64,000 nt of DNA from the NCBI RefSeq assembly GCF_900182665.1, contig NZ_FXTL01000002.1, positions 62,001 through 126,000 of the forward strand, read 5' to 3'. Shown here in pieces: positions 1 through 10,694 of this stretch. Source of the stretch: Propioniciclava tarda (GTDB lineage Bacteria; Actinomycetota; Actinomycetes; Propionibacteriales; Propionibacteriaceae). The notes under the pieces were generated by a model. It had not been told where the DNA came from. It saw only the letters and a program-made list of their open reading frames with translations, and made no database searches. The stretch's first letter is position 1; every line of letters begins with the position of its first letter. Both the position numbers and the translations under genes were made by a program.

Positions 1-2
1 TC

Positions 3-443
3 TGCGTGCCCGGCTCTGTCGAGGTCGTCGAGTTCATGAAGGTGCGCCGCTACAGCCACGTCATGCACCTGGAGGCGGCCGTCATCGGACGCCTCGCGCC
101 CGGTCGGACCGCCCTGGACGCCACCCTGTCGTGCTTCCCGGCGGGGACGCTCTCGGGTGCCCCGAAGGTCCGGGCGATGGAGATCATCGACCGGCTCGAG
201 GTCAGCCGCCGCGGCCTCTACGGCGGCGTGGTGGGCCACTTCGACCTCTCCGGCGACAGCGATGTGGCCATCGCTATTCGGACGGCCGTGATCAAGGACG
301 GTCGCGCCTACGTCCAGGCCGGCGCCGGGCTCGTCGCCGATTCCGTCCCGGCCAGCGAGGACGCCGAGTGCCGCAACAAGGCCATGGCCGTCCTGCGCGC
401 CGTCCAGCAGGCCGCCGGCCTGACCCGGGTGGGTCCGGCCTAG
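3..443 (+). CDS. trpE: Anthranilate synthase component I (TrpE), C-terminal part
   Basis: The frame is already open at the window edge, so only about the last 147 residues are present. They hold the chorismate-binding core of TrpE: the C-x-P-G-S-V segment, [22 protein letters not shown] and the late [12 protein letters not shown] and [10 protein letters not shown] blocks. The enzyme makes anthranilate from chorismate and glutamine-derived ammonia, the first committed step of tryptophan synthesis in the cytosol. The downstream trpC, trpB and trpA on the same strand support TrpE over the related PabB or isochorismate synthase. The feedback-inhibition region lies outside the window. No trpG, trpD or trpF is visible here. 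Confidence 0.93.
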   Translation, partial: CVPGSVEVVEFMKVRRYSHVMHLEAAVIGRLAPGRTALDATLSCFPAGTLSGAPKVRAMEIIDRLEVSRRGLYGGVVGHFDLSGDSDVAIAIRTAVIKDGRAYVQAGAGLVADSVPASEDAECRNKAMAVLRAVQQAAGLTRVGPA

Positions 444-554
444 ACCGCCAGCAGGCGCGCCGTTCCGAATCGCGCACCCCGTGGTGGAGAAACGCACCCA
501 CTCCTGGGATGCTGTCTCCAGCCCACGACCACGTCGAACCAGGAAGGACGAGCC

Positions 555-812
555 ATGACCCACGGCACGGCCCATCAGTCCATCGATCCCGTCCGCAGCG
601 CGACCCAGCCGCTGACCCATCACGGACGCACCCTGGCGGCCTGGACCGGAAGCGTCATCGCCCTCGTCGGGTTCGTCATCGCCGCGGTCGCGTTCGTGCT
701 GCCCGGCGGCATCAACTGGACCGTCATGTGGATCGGGCTGGCCATCGTGGCCCTGTCGGCGATCGTCGGCCTCGTGCTGCGCAACATGGGCCACGGCGCC
801 AAGGAGAACTGA
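555..812 (+). CDS. Small HGxxPAAW-family membrane protein of the trp cluster
   Basis: An 85-residue protein with two hydrophobic helices (about residues 32–56 and 60–77) and a polar tail. Just before the first helix it carries HHGRTLAAWTG, a variant of the HGxxPAAW signature of a small actinobacterial membrane family usually found between trpE and trpC; the same position here supports the assignment. The ATG is preceded by AGGAAGGA. Its TGA is immediately followed by the trpC GTG, so translation is probably coupled. The biochemical role is unknown; the name comes from family memory and synteny, not from a demonstrated function. Confidence 0.8.
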   Translation: MTHGTAHQSIDPVRSATQPLTHHGRTLAAWTGSVIALVGFVIAAVAFVLPGGINWTVMWIGLAIVALSAIVGLVLRNMGHGAKEN

Positions 813-1610
813 GTGGGGGTCCTGGACGAGATCATCGTCGGGGTCCGCGAAGACTTAGCCGTCCGCGAGGCGTCTCTTCCCCTCCGGGAACTGATGGACG
901 CCGTCGCGCAGCTTCCCCCCACGCTCGACCCCATGCCCCGCTTCCGGGCACCGGAACTGGCGGTCATCGCCGAGGTCAAGCGGTCCAGCCCGTCGAAGGG
1001 CGCGCTGGCCGAGATCGCTGATCCCGCCGCGCTGGCGTCCGAGTACGCCGCCGGGGGGGCCGCCGCGATCTCGGTCTTGACCGAGCGACGCCGCTTCGGC
1101 GGCGAGCTGGCCGACCTGGTGGCGGTCAGGCAGAGCGTCGGGGTCCCGGTGCTCCGCAAGGACTTCATGGTCGCCGACTACCAGTTCTACGAGGCCCGGG
1201 TCGCGGGGGCCGACCTGGTGCTGCTGATCGCTGCAGCCCTCACCGATGCCGAGCTCGGACGCTTCCTGGAACTCTCCCGGCATCTCATGCTCACGCCGCT
1301 GGTTGAGGTCCACACGCCCGAGGAGACCCGGCGCGCGGTCGCGTCCGGGGCGGCGCTGATCGGGGTCAACAACCGCAACCTGCAGACCCTCGACGTCAAC
1401 ATCGCCGAGTTCGAGAAGCTGGCGAGCCTCATTCCGGCCGACCGGATCAAGGTCGCCGAGTCCGGGATCCTGGCCGTCGGCGACGTCGAACGCGTGGCGT
1501 CTGCCGGGGCCGACGTGATCCTGGTAGGGGAGGCGCTGGTCAGGTCCGGGGACCCCCGTCGCGCCGTGGCAGACTTCACGGCGGCGGGAACGGCTGCTCG
1601 CCAGCGCTGA
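813..1610 (+). CDS. trpC: Indole-3-glycerol phosphate synthase
   Basis: A 265-residue TIM-barrel enzyme that converts CdRP to indole-3-glycerol phosphate in tryptophan synthesis. Visible family motifs are [13 protein letters not shown] (residues 51–63, with the catalytic Lys near 56), [30 protein letters not shown] and the phosphate-binding VAESGI and [10 protein letters not shown] near the end. Length is normal. The GTG start directly abuts the TGA of the upstream membrane protein gene. No fused TrpF domain is present. The PriA-type isomerase encoded at 24.3 kb could supply the TrpF step, as in other actinobacteria. Confidence 0.97.
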   Translation: MGVLDEIIVGVREDLAVREASLPLRELMDAVAQLPPTLDPMPRFRAPELAVIAEVKRSSPSKGALAEIADPAALASEYAAGGAAAISVLTERRRFGGELADLVAVRQSVGVPVLRKDFMVADYQFYEARVAGADLVLLIAAALTDAELGRFLELSRHLMLTPLVEVHTPEETRRAVASGAALIGVNNRNLQTLDVNIAEFEKLASLIPADRIKVAESGILAVGDVERVASAGADVILVGEALVRSGDPRRAVADFTAAGTAARQR

Positions 1611-1645
1611 CGTCAGTCGGCGTCCCACCATCGAGAGGAAACGAC

Positions 1646-2881
1646 GTGTCCTGGCCCGATGCCGGTGGTCACTACGACATCTTCGGCGGCAAGTACGTTC
1701 CCGAGGCGCTGTACGCGGCCCTCGACCAGCTCGACCGCGAGTTCACCGCGGCCCAGTCCGACCCGGAGTTCCAGGCCGAACTCGGACGCCTCCTGCGCGA
1801 CTACGCGGGGCGTCCGAGCCCCATCACGGAGCTGCCCAAGCTCAGCCGACACGCGGGCAACGCCCGCCTGGTCGCCAAGCGCGAGGATCTGAACCACACC
1901 GGCTCGCACAAGATCAACAACGTTCTCGGCCAGGCGCTGCTCACCAAACGCATGGGCAAGCGCCGGGTCATCGCCGAGACCGGAGCCGGCCAGCACGGCG
2001 TGGCCACCGCGACCGCCGCCGCGCTGCTGGGCCTCGAGTGCCGCGTCTACATGGGCCGCGTCGACACCGACCGCCAGGCCCTCAACGTCGCCCGGATGCA
2101 GCTGCTGGGCGCCGAGGTGGTCGCGGTCGAGTCCGGGTCGAAGACCCTCAAGGACGCCATGAACGAGGCCATGCGCGAGTGGGTGGCCACCGTCGACGAG
2201 ACCCACTACCTGATCGGCTCGGTCGCCGGCCCGCACCCCTTCCCGCGCATGGTCAAGGGCTTCCAGCGGGTCATCAGCGACGAGGCCCGCGCCCAGCTGC
2301 TCGATCGCGACGGGGTGCTGCCCTACGGGGTGGCCGCCTGCGTCGGCGGTGGCAGCAACGCGATGGGCATGTTCGCGGCGTTCATCGACGACCCGGACGT
2401 CGCGCTGTACGGCTTCGAGGCCGCCGGCGACGGCGTCGAGACCGGACGCCACGCGGCGTCCATCTCGGCCGGCAGCGTCGGCGTCCTGCACGGCATGCGG
2501 ACGTACGTCCTGCAGGATGACGACGGCCAGACCCTCGAGTCCCATTCGATCTCGGCCGGCCTGGACTACCCGGGCGTCGGCCCGGAGCACGCCTGGCTGG
2601 CGGCGTCCGGACGCGGCACCTACGAGCCCGTGACCGACGCCGAGGCGATGGACGCCTTTCGGCTGCTCACCCGCGAGGAGGGCATCATCCCGGCCATCGA
2701 GTCGGCGCACGCGGTCGCCGGGGCAATGCGCCTCGGCCGCCGGCTCGCCGAGGAGCAGCCCGAGCTGCGGCCTACGATCTGCATCTGCCTGTCCGGCCGC
2801 GGCGACAAGGACACCGACACGGCGCTCTCCTGGTTCGGCCTCGACGGCACCCCCGATCGGTCGATGGGAGGCGGGTTCTGA
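1646..2881 (+). CDS. trpB: Tryptophan synthase beta chain
   Basis: A 411-residue PLP enzyme that condenses indole with serine. The N-terminal GGKYVPE block, the PLP lysine in [10 protein letters not shown] (Lys89), the [12 protein letters not shown] loop, [10 protein letters not shown] (phosphate-binding GGGSN) and the C-terminal CLSGRGDKD are all intact, which identifies the TrpB1 type that pairs with TrpA. The GTG start has a purine-rich GAGAGGAAAC tract just upstream. The stop TGA shares its last base with the ATG of trpA (TGATG), as expected for equimolar alpha/beta production. Confidence 0.98.
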   Translation: MSWPDAGGHYDIFGGKYVPEALYAALDQLDREFTAAQSDPEFQAELGRLLRDYAGRPSPITELPKLSRHAGNARLVAKREDLNHTGSHKINNVLGQALLTKRMGKRRVIAETGAGQHGVATATAAALLGLECRVYMGRVDTDRQALNVARMQLLGAEVVAVESGSKTLKDAMNEAMREWVATVDETHYLIGSVAGPHPFPRMVKGFQRVISDEARAQLLDRDGVLPYGVAACVGGGSNAMGMFAAFIDDPDVALYGFEAAGDGVETGRHAASISAGSVGVLHGMRTYVLQDDDGQTLESHSISAGLDYPGVGPEHAWLAASGRGTYEPVTDAEAMDAFRLLTREEGIIPAIESAHAVAGAMRLGRRLAEEQPELRPTICICLSGRGDKDTDTALSWFGLDGTPDRSMGGGF

Positions 2882-3711
2882 TGGCGGATTACGGACAGTC
2901 GGGGCAGGCCTTCCTCAAGGCCAAGGCCGAAGGACGCGGCGCGCTGGTCGCCTACGTGCCGGTCGGCTACCCGGACGTGGCCACGTCGTACGCCGCGATG
3001 CGCGCCGTCTGCGGCGACGGGGACACCCCCGGCGTCGACCTGGTCGAGATCGGGCTGCCCTACAGCGACCCGGTCCTCGACGGACCCGTCATCCAGCGGG
3101 CCGGCACCCAGGCCCTGCAGCGCGGCGTCCGGACGCGGGACGTCTTCGGCGCCATCGAGGCCGTCGCCTCCACGGGGACGCCTGCGGTGGCCATGACCTA
3201 CTGGAACCTCGTCGACCGCTACGGCGTGGACGCCTTCGCCCGCGACTTCGCGAACGCCGGCGGCTGCGGCTTGATCACGCCCGACCTCACCCCGGACGAG
3301 GCCGAGGAGTGGCTGGCCGCCTCCGACGCCTACGGCCTCGACCGCATCTTCCTGGTGTCTCCGAGTTCGACCGACGAGCGCATCGTCGCCACGACCGCCG
3401 CCTGCCGGGGCTGGGTCTACGCGACCGCTGTCATGGGCGTCACCGGCGCCCGGACCGAGACCTCGTCCCTGGCTCCCGAACTGGTCGGACGCCTCCGTGC
3501 CTTGGCCCCCGACACGCTCGTCGGCGTCGGGCTCGGTGTCTCGACCGGCGCCCAGGCGCGTGAGATCACCGGCTACGCGGACGCCGCCATCGTCGGCTCC
3601 GCCCTCGTCCGAACCCTGATCGAGGCCGAGGATGCCGGACGCCCGAGCGATCTGAGCGGTCTACGCCGGGTCGTGGCCGACCTCACTGCGGGCGTACGGT
3701 TGCGGTCGTGA
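2881..3711 (+). CDS. trpA: Tryptophan synthase alpha chain
   Basis: A 276-residue TIM-barrel subunit that cleaves indole-3-glycerol phosphate and channels indole to TrpB. The catalytic pair is visible in LVEIGLPYSDP (Glu56) and LDGPVIQRA (Asp67). The phosphate-binding GVGLGVSTG and IVGSALV segments are present near the C-terminus. It overlaps trpB by one base at the start. At its end the TGA overlaps the GTG of lgt. A likely -10 element for lgt (TACGGT) lies inside the last codons of this gene. Confidence 0.97.
   Translation: MADYGQSGQAFLKAKAEGRGALVAYVPVGYPDVATSYAAMRAVCGDGDTPGVDLVEIGLPYSDPVLDGPVIQRAGTQALQRGVRTRDVFGAIEAVASTGTPAVAMTYWNLVDRYGVDAFARDFANAGGCGLITPDLTPDEAEEWLAASDAYGLDRIFLVSPSSTDERIVATTAACRGWVYATAVMGVTGARTETSSLAPELVGRLRALAPDTLVGVGLGVSTGAQAREITGYADAAIVGSALVRTLIEAEDAGRPSDLSGLRRVVADLTAGVRLRS
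3695..3700 (+). promoter_or_regulatory. Putative -10 box for a leaderless lgt mRNA
   Basis: TACGGT fits the actinobacterial TAnnnT -10 pattern and ends 7 nt before the lgt GTG, where transcription would be expected to start. lgt has no Shine-Dalgarno sequence. The box lies within trpA, so lgt may be expressed both by read-through and from its own start. No clear -35 was seen. Confidence 0.4.
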
Positions 3712-4574
3712 GCCTGCTGTTCATTCCGAGCCCGCCGATCAACGGCGTCCAACTGGGGCCGTTCTTCGTGCACTTCTACGCGCTGACGATGCTGTCCGGC
3801 TTCGCGGTGGCGTTCCTGATCGGACGCCGGCGCTGGGTCACGCGCGGGGGAGACCCCGTCGTCTTCGAGAACATCGTGATGTGGGCGATCCCGTCCGGCC
3901 TCGTCGGGGCGCGGATCTACCACGTGCTCACCCACTGGGGCGACTACTTCGGCCCGGGGCACCTCAACCCCTTCGCGATCTGGGAGGGCGGCATCGCGAT
4001 GTTCGGGTCGCTCATGGGCGGCGCCATCGGCGCCCTCATCGCGGCCCGGCTCTACAAGGTGCGCCTGTGGGCCTTCGGCGACTGCATCGCCCCCGGCATC
4101 GCGGTCGCGCAGGCCGTCGGACGCCTCGGCAACTGGTTCAACCAGGAACTCCTCGGACAGCCCTCAACGGCCCCCTGGGCGCTCGAGATCGACCTCGCTC
4201 ACCGGCCCCCGGGCCTGGAGCAGTTCGCCACCTTCGAGCCCACGTTCCTCTACGAGCTGCTGCTGAACCTGCTGGCCGCGGCGATCATCCTCAAGCTCGA
4301 CAAGATGCTTCGCCTGGGCCACGGGGCCTGCTTCGCCCTATACATCGCGCTGTACGGCGCGATCCGCTTCGTCATCGAGGGCATGCGCACCGACTTCTCG
4401 TACTACCTCGGCCCGCTCCGGACGAACCAGGTCACGGCGCTGGCGGTCTGCATCGGTGGCGCCATCGGTTTCGTCCTGCTGCGGCGCTTCCTGCCGGGCC
4501 GCGAGGCGCCGCACCTCGAGGCGTCCGAGCCGGTGACGTCGGAGGCTGGGACGGACGCGTCGGCGTCCGAATGA
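3708..4574 (+). CDS. lgt: Prolipoprotein diacylglyceryl transferase
   Basis: A 288-residue polytopic membrane enzyme that moves diacylglycerol from phosphatidylglycerol to the lipobox cysteine of prolipoproteins. The Lgt signature GRLGNWFNQE (residues 138–147), the IPSGLVGARIYHV and EGGIAMFGSLMGG segments and about seven hydrophobic helices are present. The last 20 residues are a polar acidic tail common in actinobacterial Lgt. The GTG overlaps the trpA stop (GTGA). Its place after trpA is common in actinobacteria. A likely substrate in this window is the L,D-transpeptidase lipoprotein at 25.5–26.5 kb. Confidence 0.97.
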   Translation: MSLLFIPSPPINGVQLGPFFVHFYALTMLSGFAVAFLIGRRRWVTRGGDPVVFENIVMWAIPSGLVGARIYHVLTHWGDYFGPGHLNPFAIWEGGIAMFGSLMGGAIGALIAARLYKVRLWAFGDCIAPGIAVAQAVGRLGNWFNQELLGQPSTAPWALEIDLAHRPPGLEQFATFEPTFLYELLLNLLAAAIILKLDKMLRLGHGACFALYIALYGAIRFVIEGMRTDFSYYLGPLRTNQVTALAVCIGGAIGFVLLRRFLPGREAPHLEASEPVTSEAGTDASASE

Positions 4575-4579
4575 ATCTG

Positions 4580-4585
4580 TAAGCT
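4580..4585 (+). promoter_or_regulatory. Putative -10 box upstream of gltBD
   Basis: TAAGCT lies just after the lgt stop and would start transcription near 4592, giving a leader of about 110 nt before gltB. The leader is very GC-rich with several GCGC/GGCC dyads but matches no riboswitch I recognise. An AAAGACGGGAG tract precedes the gltB ATG. No convincing -35 is visible. Confidence 0.3.
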
Positions 4586-4703
4586 GCGCGCGGGTCGGCG
4601 TCGCTGAGGCGCTGACCCCGGCCATGACGCGCCGGCCGGGCGCGCGACGCGCTGCTCCCGGTCTGGTCTCGTGCGCCGATGAACTGCAAAGACGGGAGTT
4701 CCC

Positions 4704-7700
4704 ATGGTGATGCCCAGCCGCGCGGCCGAAGGTCTGTACGACCCTTCGTTCGAGCACGACGCCTGCGGTGTCGCCTTCGTCGCCCAGTTGAGCGGGACGC
4801 CGAGCCACGACATCGTCGCCAAGGGGCTCACCGCACTCGAGAACCTGGACCATCGTGGCGCCACCGGCGCCGACGAGGCGGCCGGCGACGGCGCGGGGAT
4901 GCTGCTGCAGGTGCCCGACCGGCTCATCCGCGAGACGGTCAATTTCCACCTGCCCGAGCCCGGCCACTACGCCATCGGCATGGCCTTCCTGCCCTCGGAC
5001 GCCCGCGCCCGCGCCACCGCCAAGCGCACCATCGAGTACATCGCGATCGAGGAGGGGCTGCGCGTCCTCGGCTGGCGCGACGTGCCCACCAACACCGACA
5101 CGCTCAGCCCCGTCTCGTTGGCGGTGAAGCCGTTCTTCGAGCAGCTCATCGTCACCGACGACGTCGACCCGACCGCCGGCATCGACCTGGACCGGATGGT
5201 GTACCCGCTGCGCAAGCGCGCCCAAAACGAGGCGTCCGTGTACATCGCCTCGCTGTCGGCGCGGACGCTTGTCTACAAGGGCATGCTCACCACCCAACAG
5301 CTGCGCGAGGTGTTCCCGGATCTCACCGACGAGCGCTGCGAGTCCGCGCTCTCGCTGGTGCACTCGCGCTTCTCGACCAACACGTTCCCGTCCTGGGAGC
5401 TGGCGCACCCCTACCGGATGCTGGCCCACAACGGCGAGATCAACACCATCAAGGGCAACCGCAACTGGATGGCCGCGCGCGAGTCGCTGCTGTCCACCGA
5501 CAAGATCCCCGGCGACCTGTCCCGGACCTTCCCGGTGGTCACGCCGGGCGGCTCCGACTCGGCGTCCTTCGACGAGGTGCTCGAACTGCTGCACCTGGCC
5601 GGACGCTCCCTGCCGCACGCGGTCATGATGATGATCCCGGAGGCCTGGGAGAACAACCGCCAGATGGACGCCAAGCGGCGCGACTTCTACCGCTTCCACG
5701 CGTCCGTCATCGAGCCCTGGGACGGCCCGGCGGCCGTCTGCTTTACCGACGGGTCGCTCATCGGGGCCACGCTGGACCGCAACGGCCTGCGTCCGGGACG
5801 GTTCTGGGTGACCGACGACGGACTCGTCGTGTTCGCGTCCGAGGCCGGAGTGCTCGACATTCCGCAGAGCAAGGTCGTGAAGAAGGGGCGCCTCCAGCCC
5901 GGTCGCATGCTGCTGGTCGACCTCGAGCAGCATCGCCTCATCGACGACACCGAGATCAAGCAGCAGTTGGCCGAGGCGCAGCCGTACGGCGAGTGGGTGA
6001 CCCGACGCCTGAACCTGAAGAACCTGCCCGAGCGCGCCCACGTGGTGCACTCGCACAGCTCGGTGCTGCGCCGCCACCAGATGTTCGGCTACACCAACGA
6101 AGAGGTGAAGACGATCATCGCCCCGATGGCCGAGACCGGCGCCGAGGCGATCGGATCGATGGGCACCGACACCCCGCTGGCGGTGCTCTCCGAGCGTCCG
6201 CGGCTGCTGTTCGACTACTTCAGCCAGCTCTTCGCGCAGGTGACGAACCCGCCGCTGGACGCCATCCGCGAAGAGATGGTGACGTCGCTGTCGAGCTCGA
6301 TCGGGCCTGAGAGCAACCTGCTGGAGCCCGGCCCGGACTCCTGCCACCAGATCGTGATCCCGTACCCCGTTCTGGACTCCGACGAGCTGGCCAAGCTGGT
6401 CCGGATCAACCGCGACGGCAGCCACCCCGAGTTCGACAGCTACGTCATCCGCGGGCTCTACCAGGTGCACGACGGCGGCCCTGCGCTGGAAGCTCGCCTG
6501 GACGAGATCTGCACCGAGGTCGGCGAGGCGATCAAGAACGGCAAGCGGACGATCATCTTGTCCGATCGCCACAGCAACACCGACGAGGCCCCGATCCCGT
6601 CGCTGCTGCTGGTCGCGGCGGTGCACCAGTACCTGGTGCGCGAGAAGCTGCGCACGCAGGTCGGCCTGATCGTCGAGGCCGGCGACGTCCGCGAGGTGCA
6701 CCACATGGCGCTCCTGATCGCCTACGGCGCTGCGGCCGTCAACCCCTACCTGGTCTTCGAGACCGCCGAGGACCTGGCCCGCAACGAGCTGTACCTCACG
6801 GTGACCCCCGAGAAGGCGATCTACAACGTCCGCAAGGCGCTCGGCAAGGGCGTGTTGAAGGTCATGAGCAAGATGGGCGTCTCGACGCTGGCGTCCTACA
6901 CCGGCTCGATGATCTTCGAGGCCGTGGGCCTGTCCAGCGAGTTCGTGGGCAAGTACTTCACGGGCACGGCATCCCGCATCGAGGGCATCGGGGTCACCGA
7001 GATCGCCGAGGAGATCCGGCAGCGGCATTCGTGGGCGCATCCGTCCGACCACCGGACGGTGGCCCACCGCACGCTCGACGTCGGCGGCGAGTACAAGTGG
7101 CGCCGCGAGGGCCCGCCGCACCTGTTCGATCCCGACACGGTCTTCCGGCTGCAGCACGCGACACGCACGAAGCGGTTCGACATCTTCCGCCAGTACACCC
7201 AGGGCGTGAACGACCAGGCCAAGCGCCTGATGACGCTGCGCGGCCTGCTGGAGTTCGACACGGACGCCCGCGAGCCGATCAGCATCGACGAGGTCGAGCC
7301 GATCAGCGCGATCGTCAAGCGGTTCTCGACGGGTGCCATGAGCTACGGCTCGATCAGCCGCGAGGCCCACGAGACGCTGGCGCGTGCGATGAACAAGCTG
7401 GGTGCCAAGTCGAACACCGGCGAGGGCGGCGAGGACCGCGAGCGCCTCTACGACCCCGAGCGCCGCTCGGCGATCAAGCAGGTGGCGTCCGGACGTTTCG
7501 GCGTCACGAGCGACTACCTGACGAACGCCGACGACATCCAGATCAAGATGGCCCAGGGCGCCAAGCCCGGCGAGGGTGGCCAGCTGCCCGGCCAGAAGGT
7601 TTACCCCTGGATCGCCTCGACCCGGCACTCCACGCCGGGCGTCGGCCTGATCAGCCCGCCGCCGCACCACGACATCTACTCGATCGAGGATCTCAAGCAG

Positions 7701-9230
7701 CTGATCCACGACCTGAAGTGCGCGAACCCGGTGGCCCGCATCCACGTGAAGCTGGTCGCCGAGGTGGGCGTCGGCACGGTCGCCGCCGGCGTCAGCAAGG
7801 CCAAGGCCGACGTGGTGCTGATCTCCGGCCACGACGGTGGCACCGGCGCCGCGCCCCTCACGTCCGTCAAGCACGCCGGCGGGCCCTGGGAGCTCGGCCT
7901 CGCCGAGACGCAGCAGACGCTCCTGCTCAACGGGCTGCGCGAACGCGTGGTCGTGCAGGTCGACGGCCAGCTCAAGACCGGACGCGACGTCGTCATCGGC
8001 GCGCTGCTCGGGGCCGAGGAGTTCGGCTTCGCCACCGCCCCGCTGGTCGTGTCGGGCTGCATCATGATGCGCGCGTGCCACCTCGACACCTGCCCCGTCG
8101 GCGTCGCCACGCAGAACCCCGAGCTGCGCGAGAAGTTCACCGGCGACCCGGAGTTTGTCGTCACGTTTTTTGAGTACATCGCCGAAGAGGTCCGCGAACT
8201 GCTGGCGTCCCTGGGCTTCCGCCGTCTCGAGGACGCCGTCGGTCACGTCGAGCTGCTCCGGACGCGCGAGGCCATCGACCACTGGAAGGCGCAGGGGCTC
8301 GACCTCGCGCCGATCCTGCACCGCGTCGAACTGGCGCCGGGGGCGTCCCTGAAGAACTCGACGACCCAGGACCACGGCCTCGACGCCAAGCTGGACGTGA
8401 CCCTCATCGAGCAGGCGCGTCCGGCGCTCGACAAGGGCGAACGCGTCCGGTTCGCGGTGGACGTCCGCAATGTCGACCGCACCGTCGGCACGATGCTGGG
8501 CCACCACGTCACCAAGGCCACGAAGGGCGAGGGTCTGCCGGACGACACCATCGAGATCGACTTCACCGGCACCGGCGGCCAGAGCTTCGGCGCGTTCGTG
8601 CCGAAGGGCATCACGCTGCGGCTCACCGGCGACACGAACGACTACCTGGGCAAGGGCCTGTCGGGCGGACGCCTCGTCGTGCGTCCAGCCGCGGACGCGC
8701 CATTCGCCGCCGAGGAGCAGATCATCGCCGGCAACGTCATCGGCTACGGCGCCACGTCCGGTGAGCTGTTCATCCGCGGTCTCGTGGGCGAGCGGTTCTG
8801 CGTCCGCAACTCCGGGGCGACCGCGGTCGTCGAGGGCGTGGGCGACCATGCGTGCGAGTACATGACCGGGGGAGAGGCGCTGATCCTCGGCCCCACCGGA
8901 CGCAACGTCGCCGCCGGCATGTCCGGTGGCGTGGCCTGGATCCTCGACCTCGATCTCGACCGGCTCAACTCCGAGCTGGCCGACCCGTGTCCCCTGAGCG
9001 ATACCGACCTCGATCGGGTCACCGAGCTGCTGGCCAAGCACCACGCCGAGACCGGCTCGACCGTCGCCCGGGTGCTCCTGGACGCCGGCCGTGACGAGCT
9101 GGCTAGGCGCTTCACCAAGGTCCTGCCGCGCGACTATGCGCGCGTGCTGGCCGCCAAGGCCGACGCGGAGGCGTCCGGTCTCGATTCCGAAACTACGGTC
9201 AAGCTGATGATGGAGGCCGCTCATGGCTGA
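4704..9230 (+). CDS. gltB: Glutamate synthase (NADPH) large subunit
   Basis: A 1508-residue alpha subunit that forms glutamate from glutamine and 2-oxoglutarate. The N-terminal class II amidotransferase nucleophile is in HDACGVAF (Cys21), so a short propeptide of about 20 residues should be removed. Next come the central domain, the FMN-binding synthase domain ([31 protein letters not shown]), the 3Fe-4S cysteines in [16 protein letters not shown] (about 1118–1133) and a C-terminal GXGXG beta-helix domain. Length is normal for bacterial GltB. The last eight bases overlap gltD. Either ATG of the ATGGTGATG cluster could start it; the first has the better spacing. Confidence 0.97.
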   Translation: MVMPSRAAEGLYDPSFEHDACGVAFVAQLSGTPSHDIVAKGLTALENLDHRGATGADEAAGDGAGMLLQVPDRLIRETVNFHLPEPGHYAIGMAFLPSDARARATAKRTIEYIAIEEGLRVLGWRDVPTNTDTLSPVSLAVKPFFEQLIVTDDVDPTAGIDLDRMVYPLRKRAQNEASVYIASLSARTLVYKGMLTTQQLREVFPDLTDERCESALSLVHSRFSTNTFPSWELAHPYRMLAHNGEINTIKGNRNWMAARESLLSTDKIPGDLSRTFPVVTPGGSDSASFDEVLELLHLAGRSLPHAVMMMIPEAWENNRQMDAKRRDFYRFHASVIEPWDGPAAVCFTDGSLIGATLDRNGLRPGRFWVTDDGLVVFASEAGVLDIPQSKVVKKGRLQPGRMLLVDLEQHRLIDDTEIKQQLAEAQPYGEWVTRRLNLKNLPERAHVVHSHSSVLRRHQMFGYTNEEVKTIIAPMAETGAEAIGSMGTDTPLAVLSERPRLLFDYFSQLFAQVTNPPLDAIREEMVTSLSSSIGPESNLLEPGPDSCHQIVIPYPVLDSDELAKLVRINRDGSHPEFDSYVIRGLYQVHDGGPALEARLDEICTEVGEAIKNGKRTIILSDRHSNTDEAPIPSLLLVAAVHQYLVREKLRTQVGLIVEAGDVREVHHMALLIAYGAAAVNPYLVFETAEDLARNELYLTVTPEKAIYNVRKALGKGVLKVMSKMGVSTLASYTGSMIFEAVGLSSEFVGKYFTGTASRIEGIGVTEIAEEIRQRHSWAHPSDHRTVAHRTLDVGGEYKWRREGPPHLFDPDTVFRLQHATRTKRFDIFRQYTQGVNDQAKRLMTLRGLLEFDTDAREPISIDEVEPISAIVKRFSTGAMSYGSISREAHETLARAMNKLGAKSNTGEGGEDRERLYDPERRSAIKQVASGRFGVTSDYLTNADDIQIKMAQGAKPGEGGQLPGQKVYPWIASTRHSTPGVGLISPPPHHDIYSIEDLKQLIHDLKCANPVARIHVKLVAEVGVGTVAAGVSKAKADVVLISGHDGGTGAAPLTSVKHAGGPWELGLAETQQTLLLNGLRERVVVQVDGQLKTGRDVVIGALLGAEEFGFATAPLVVSGCIMMRACHLDTCPVGVATQNPELREKFTGDPEFVVTFFEYIAEEVRELLASLGFRRLEDAVGHVELLRTREAIDHWKAQGLDLAPILHRVELAPGASLKNSTTQDHGLDAKLDVTLIEQARPALDKGERVRFAVDVRNVDRTVGTMLGHHVTKATKGEGLPDDTIEIDFTGTGGQSFGAFVPKGITLRLTGDTNDYLGKGLSGGRLVVRPAADAPFAAEEQIIAGNVIGYGATSGELFIRGLVGERFCVRNSGATAVVEGVGDHACEYMTGGEALILGPTGRNVAAGMSGGVAWILDLDLDRLNSELADPCPLSDTDLDRVTELLAKHHAETGSTVARVLLDAGRDELARRFTKVLPRDYARVLAAKADAEASGLDSETTVKLMMEAAHG

Positions 9231-10689
9231 TCCCAGGGGCTTCATGAAGTACCCCCGCGAGGTCGCGACGCGGCGTCCGGTCGCCGAGCGCGTGCAGGAC
9301 TGGCAGGAGGTGTACCCCGAATCGCCGGGACGCGCCGTCCTGCCGATCATCACCAAGCAGGCGGCCCGGTGCATGGACTGCGGCATCCCGTTCTGCCACT
9401 CCGGCTGCCCGCTGGGCAACCTCATCCCGGAGTGGAACGACCTCATCTACCGGGACGCCTGGGTCGAGGCCACCGACCGACTGCACGCGACGAACAACTT
9501 CCCCGAGTTCACCGGACGCCTCTGCCCGGCGCCCTGCGAGACGGCCTGCGTCGAGGGCATCAACCGCGACCCGGTCACGATCAAGAACATCGAGGTCGCC
9601 ATCGCCGACAAGGCGTGGGACGACCGCCGCATCGATCCGGTGCTGACCGAGTGGCACACGCTCAAGACGGTCGCGATCGTCGGCTCGGGTCCGGCGGGCC
9701 TGGCCGCGGCCCAGCAGCTGACCCGGATGGGCCACACGGTCGTCGTCTACGAGCGTGCGGACGCCGTCGGCGGGCTCCTGCGCTACGGCATCCCCGAGTT
9801 CAAGATGGAGAAGGCGATCCTCGATCGCCGCGTCAAGCAGATGGTCCGTGAAGGCACCGTCTTCCGGACCGGCGTCAACGTCGGCGTCGACATCACGGGC
9901 GACCAGCTGCGCGAGCAGTACGACGCGGTCTTGCTGGCCATCGGGTCGACCGTCCCGCGCGACCTGGACGTCCCCGGACGCGAGCTGGCCGGGATCCACC
10001 AGGCCATGGAGTTCCTGCCGCAGGCCAACCGCGTGGCGGTCGGCGAGGAGGTGACCGATCAGATCCTGGCCACGGGCAAGAACGTCGTCATCATCGGCGG
10101 TGGCGACACCGGCGCAGACTGCCTCGGCACGTCCATCCGGCAGGGCGCCACGTCGATCACGCAGTTGGAGATCCTGCCGACCCCGCCGCAGGGGCGTCCC
10201 GACACCCAGCCGTGGCCGACCTACCCGATGGTCTACCGCGTCAGCTCGGCTCACGAGGAGGGCGGCGAGCGGCTCTACTCGGTCAACACGCGCGAGTTCA
10301 TCGGCGCCGACGGCCAGGTGACCGGGCTGCGCCTCGACGAGGTGCGCTTCGAGGGCGGTCGCTTCGTGCCGGTCGAGGGCAGCGAGCGCGTCCTGGACGC
10401 CGACCTCGTGCTGCTCGCCATGGGCTTCCTGCACCCGCAGCGCGAGGGCCTCGTCGAGCAGCTGGGTGTCGACCTGGACGCCCGCGGCAACGTCGCGCGC
10501 AACGACGACTTCGAGACCTCGGTGCCGGGCGTTTTCGTCTGCGGGGACGCCGGACGTGGCCAGTCGTTGATTGTCTGGGCGATTGCCGAGGGCCGCTCCT
10601 GCGCCAACGGAGTGGACGCGTTCCTGCAGGGCGAGAAGTCACAGCTGCCGAAGCCGATCCTGCCGACCGCGCGTCCGCTGGTGGTCTGA
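9223..10689 (+). CDS. gltD: Glutamate synthase (NADPH) small subunit
   Basis: A 488-residue beta subunit that passes electrons from NADPH through FAD to GltB. The N-terminus has the cysteine clusters [17 protein letters not shown] and CPAPCETAC for 4Fe-4S centres. The first dinucleotide fold is [10 protein letters not shown], followed by [10 protein letters not shown]. The second is [11 protein letters not shown], and the C-terminal [16 protein letters not shown] binds FAD. Length is normal. It overlaps the end of gltB by eight bases, indicating one operon and coupled synthesis. Confidence 0.97.
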   Translation: MADPRGFMKYPREVATRRPVAERVQDWQEVYPESPGRAVLPIITKQAARCMDCGIPFCHSGCPLGNLIPEWNDLIYRDAWVEATDRLHATNNFPEFTGRLCPAPCETACVEGINRDPVTIKNIEVAIADKAWDDRRIDPVLTEWHTLKTVAIVGSGPAGLAAAQQLTRMGHTVVVYERADAVGGLLRYGIPEFKMEKAILDRRVKQMVREGTVFRTGVNVGVDITGDQLREQYDAVLLAIGSTVPRDLDVPGRELAGIHQAMEFLPQANRVAVGEEVTDQILATGKNVVIIGGGDTGADCLGTSIRQGATSITQLEILPTPPQGRPDTQPWPTYPMVYRVSSAHEEGGERLYSVNTREFIGADGQVTGLRLDEVRFEGGRFVPVEGSERVLDADLVLLAMGFLHPQREGLVEQLGVDLDARGNVARNDDFETSVPGVFVCGDAGRGQSLIVWAIAEGRSCANGVDAFLQGEKSQLPKPILPTARPLVV

Positions 10690-10694
10690 GCGCC

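Noticed and set aside
4586-4703. Riboswitch or T-box in the gltB leader
   Set aside because: The leader has GC-rich dyads but no conserved riboswitch or T-box sequence I can recognise.
4338-9446. A 1702-codon open frame on the minus strand opposite gltB
   Set aside because: It is entirely antisense to gltB, full of Arg/Asp/Gly/Val-rich sequence without domains; such shadow frames are expected at high GC.
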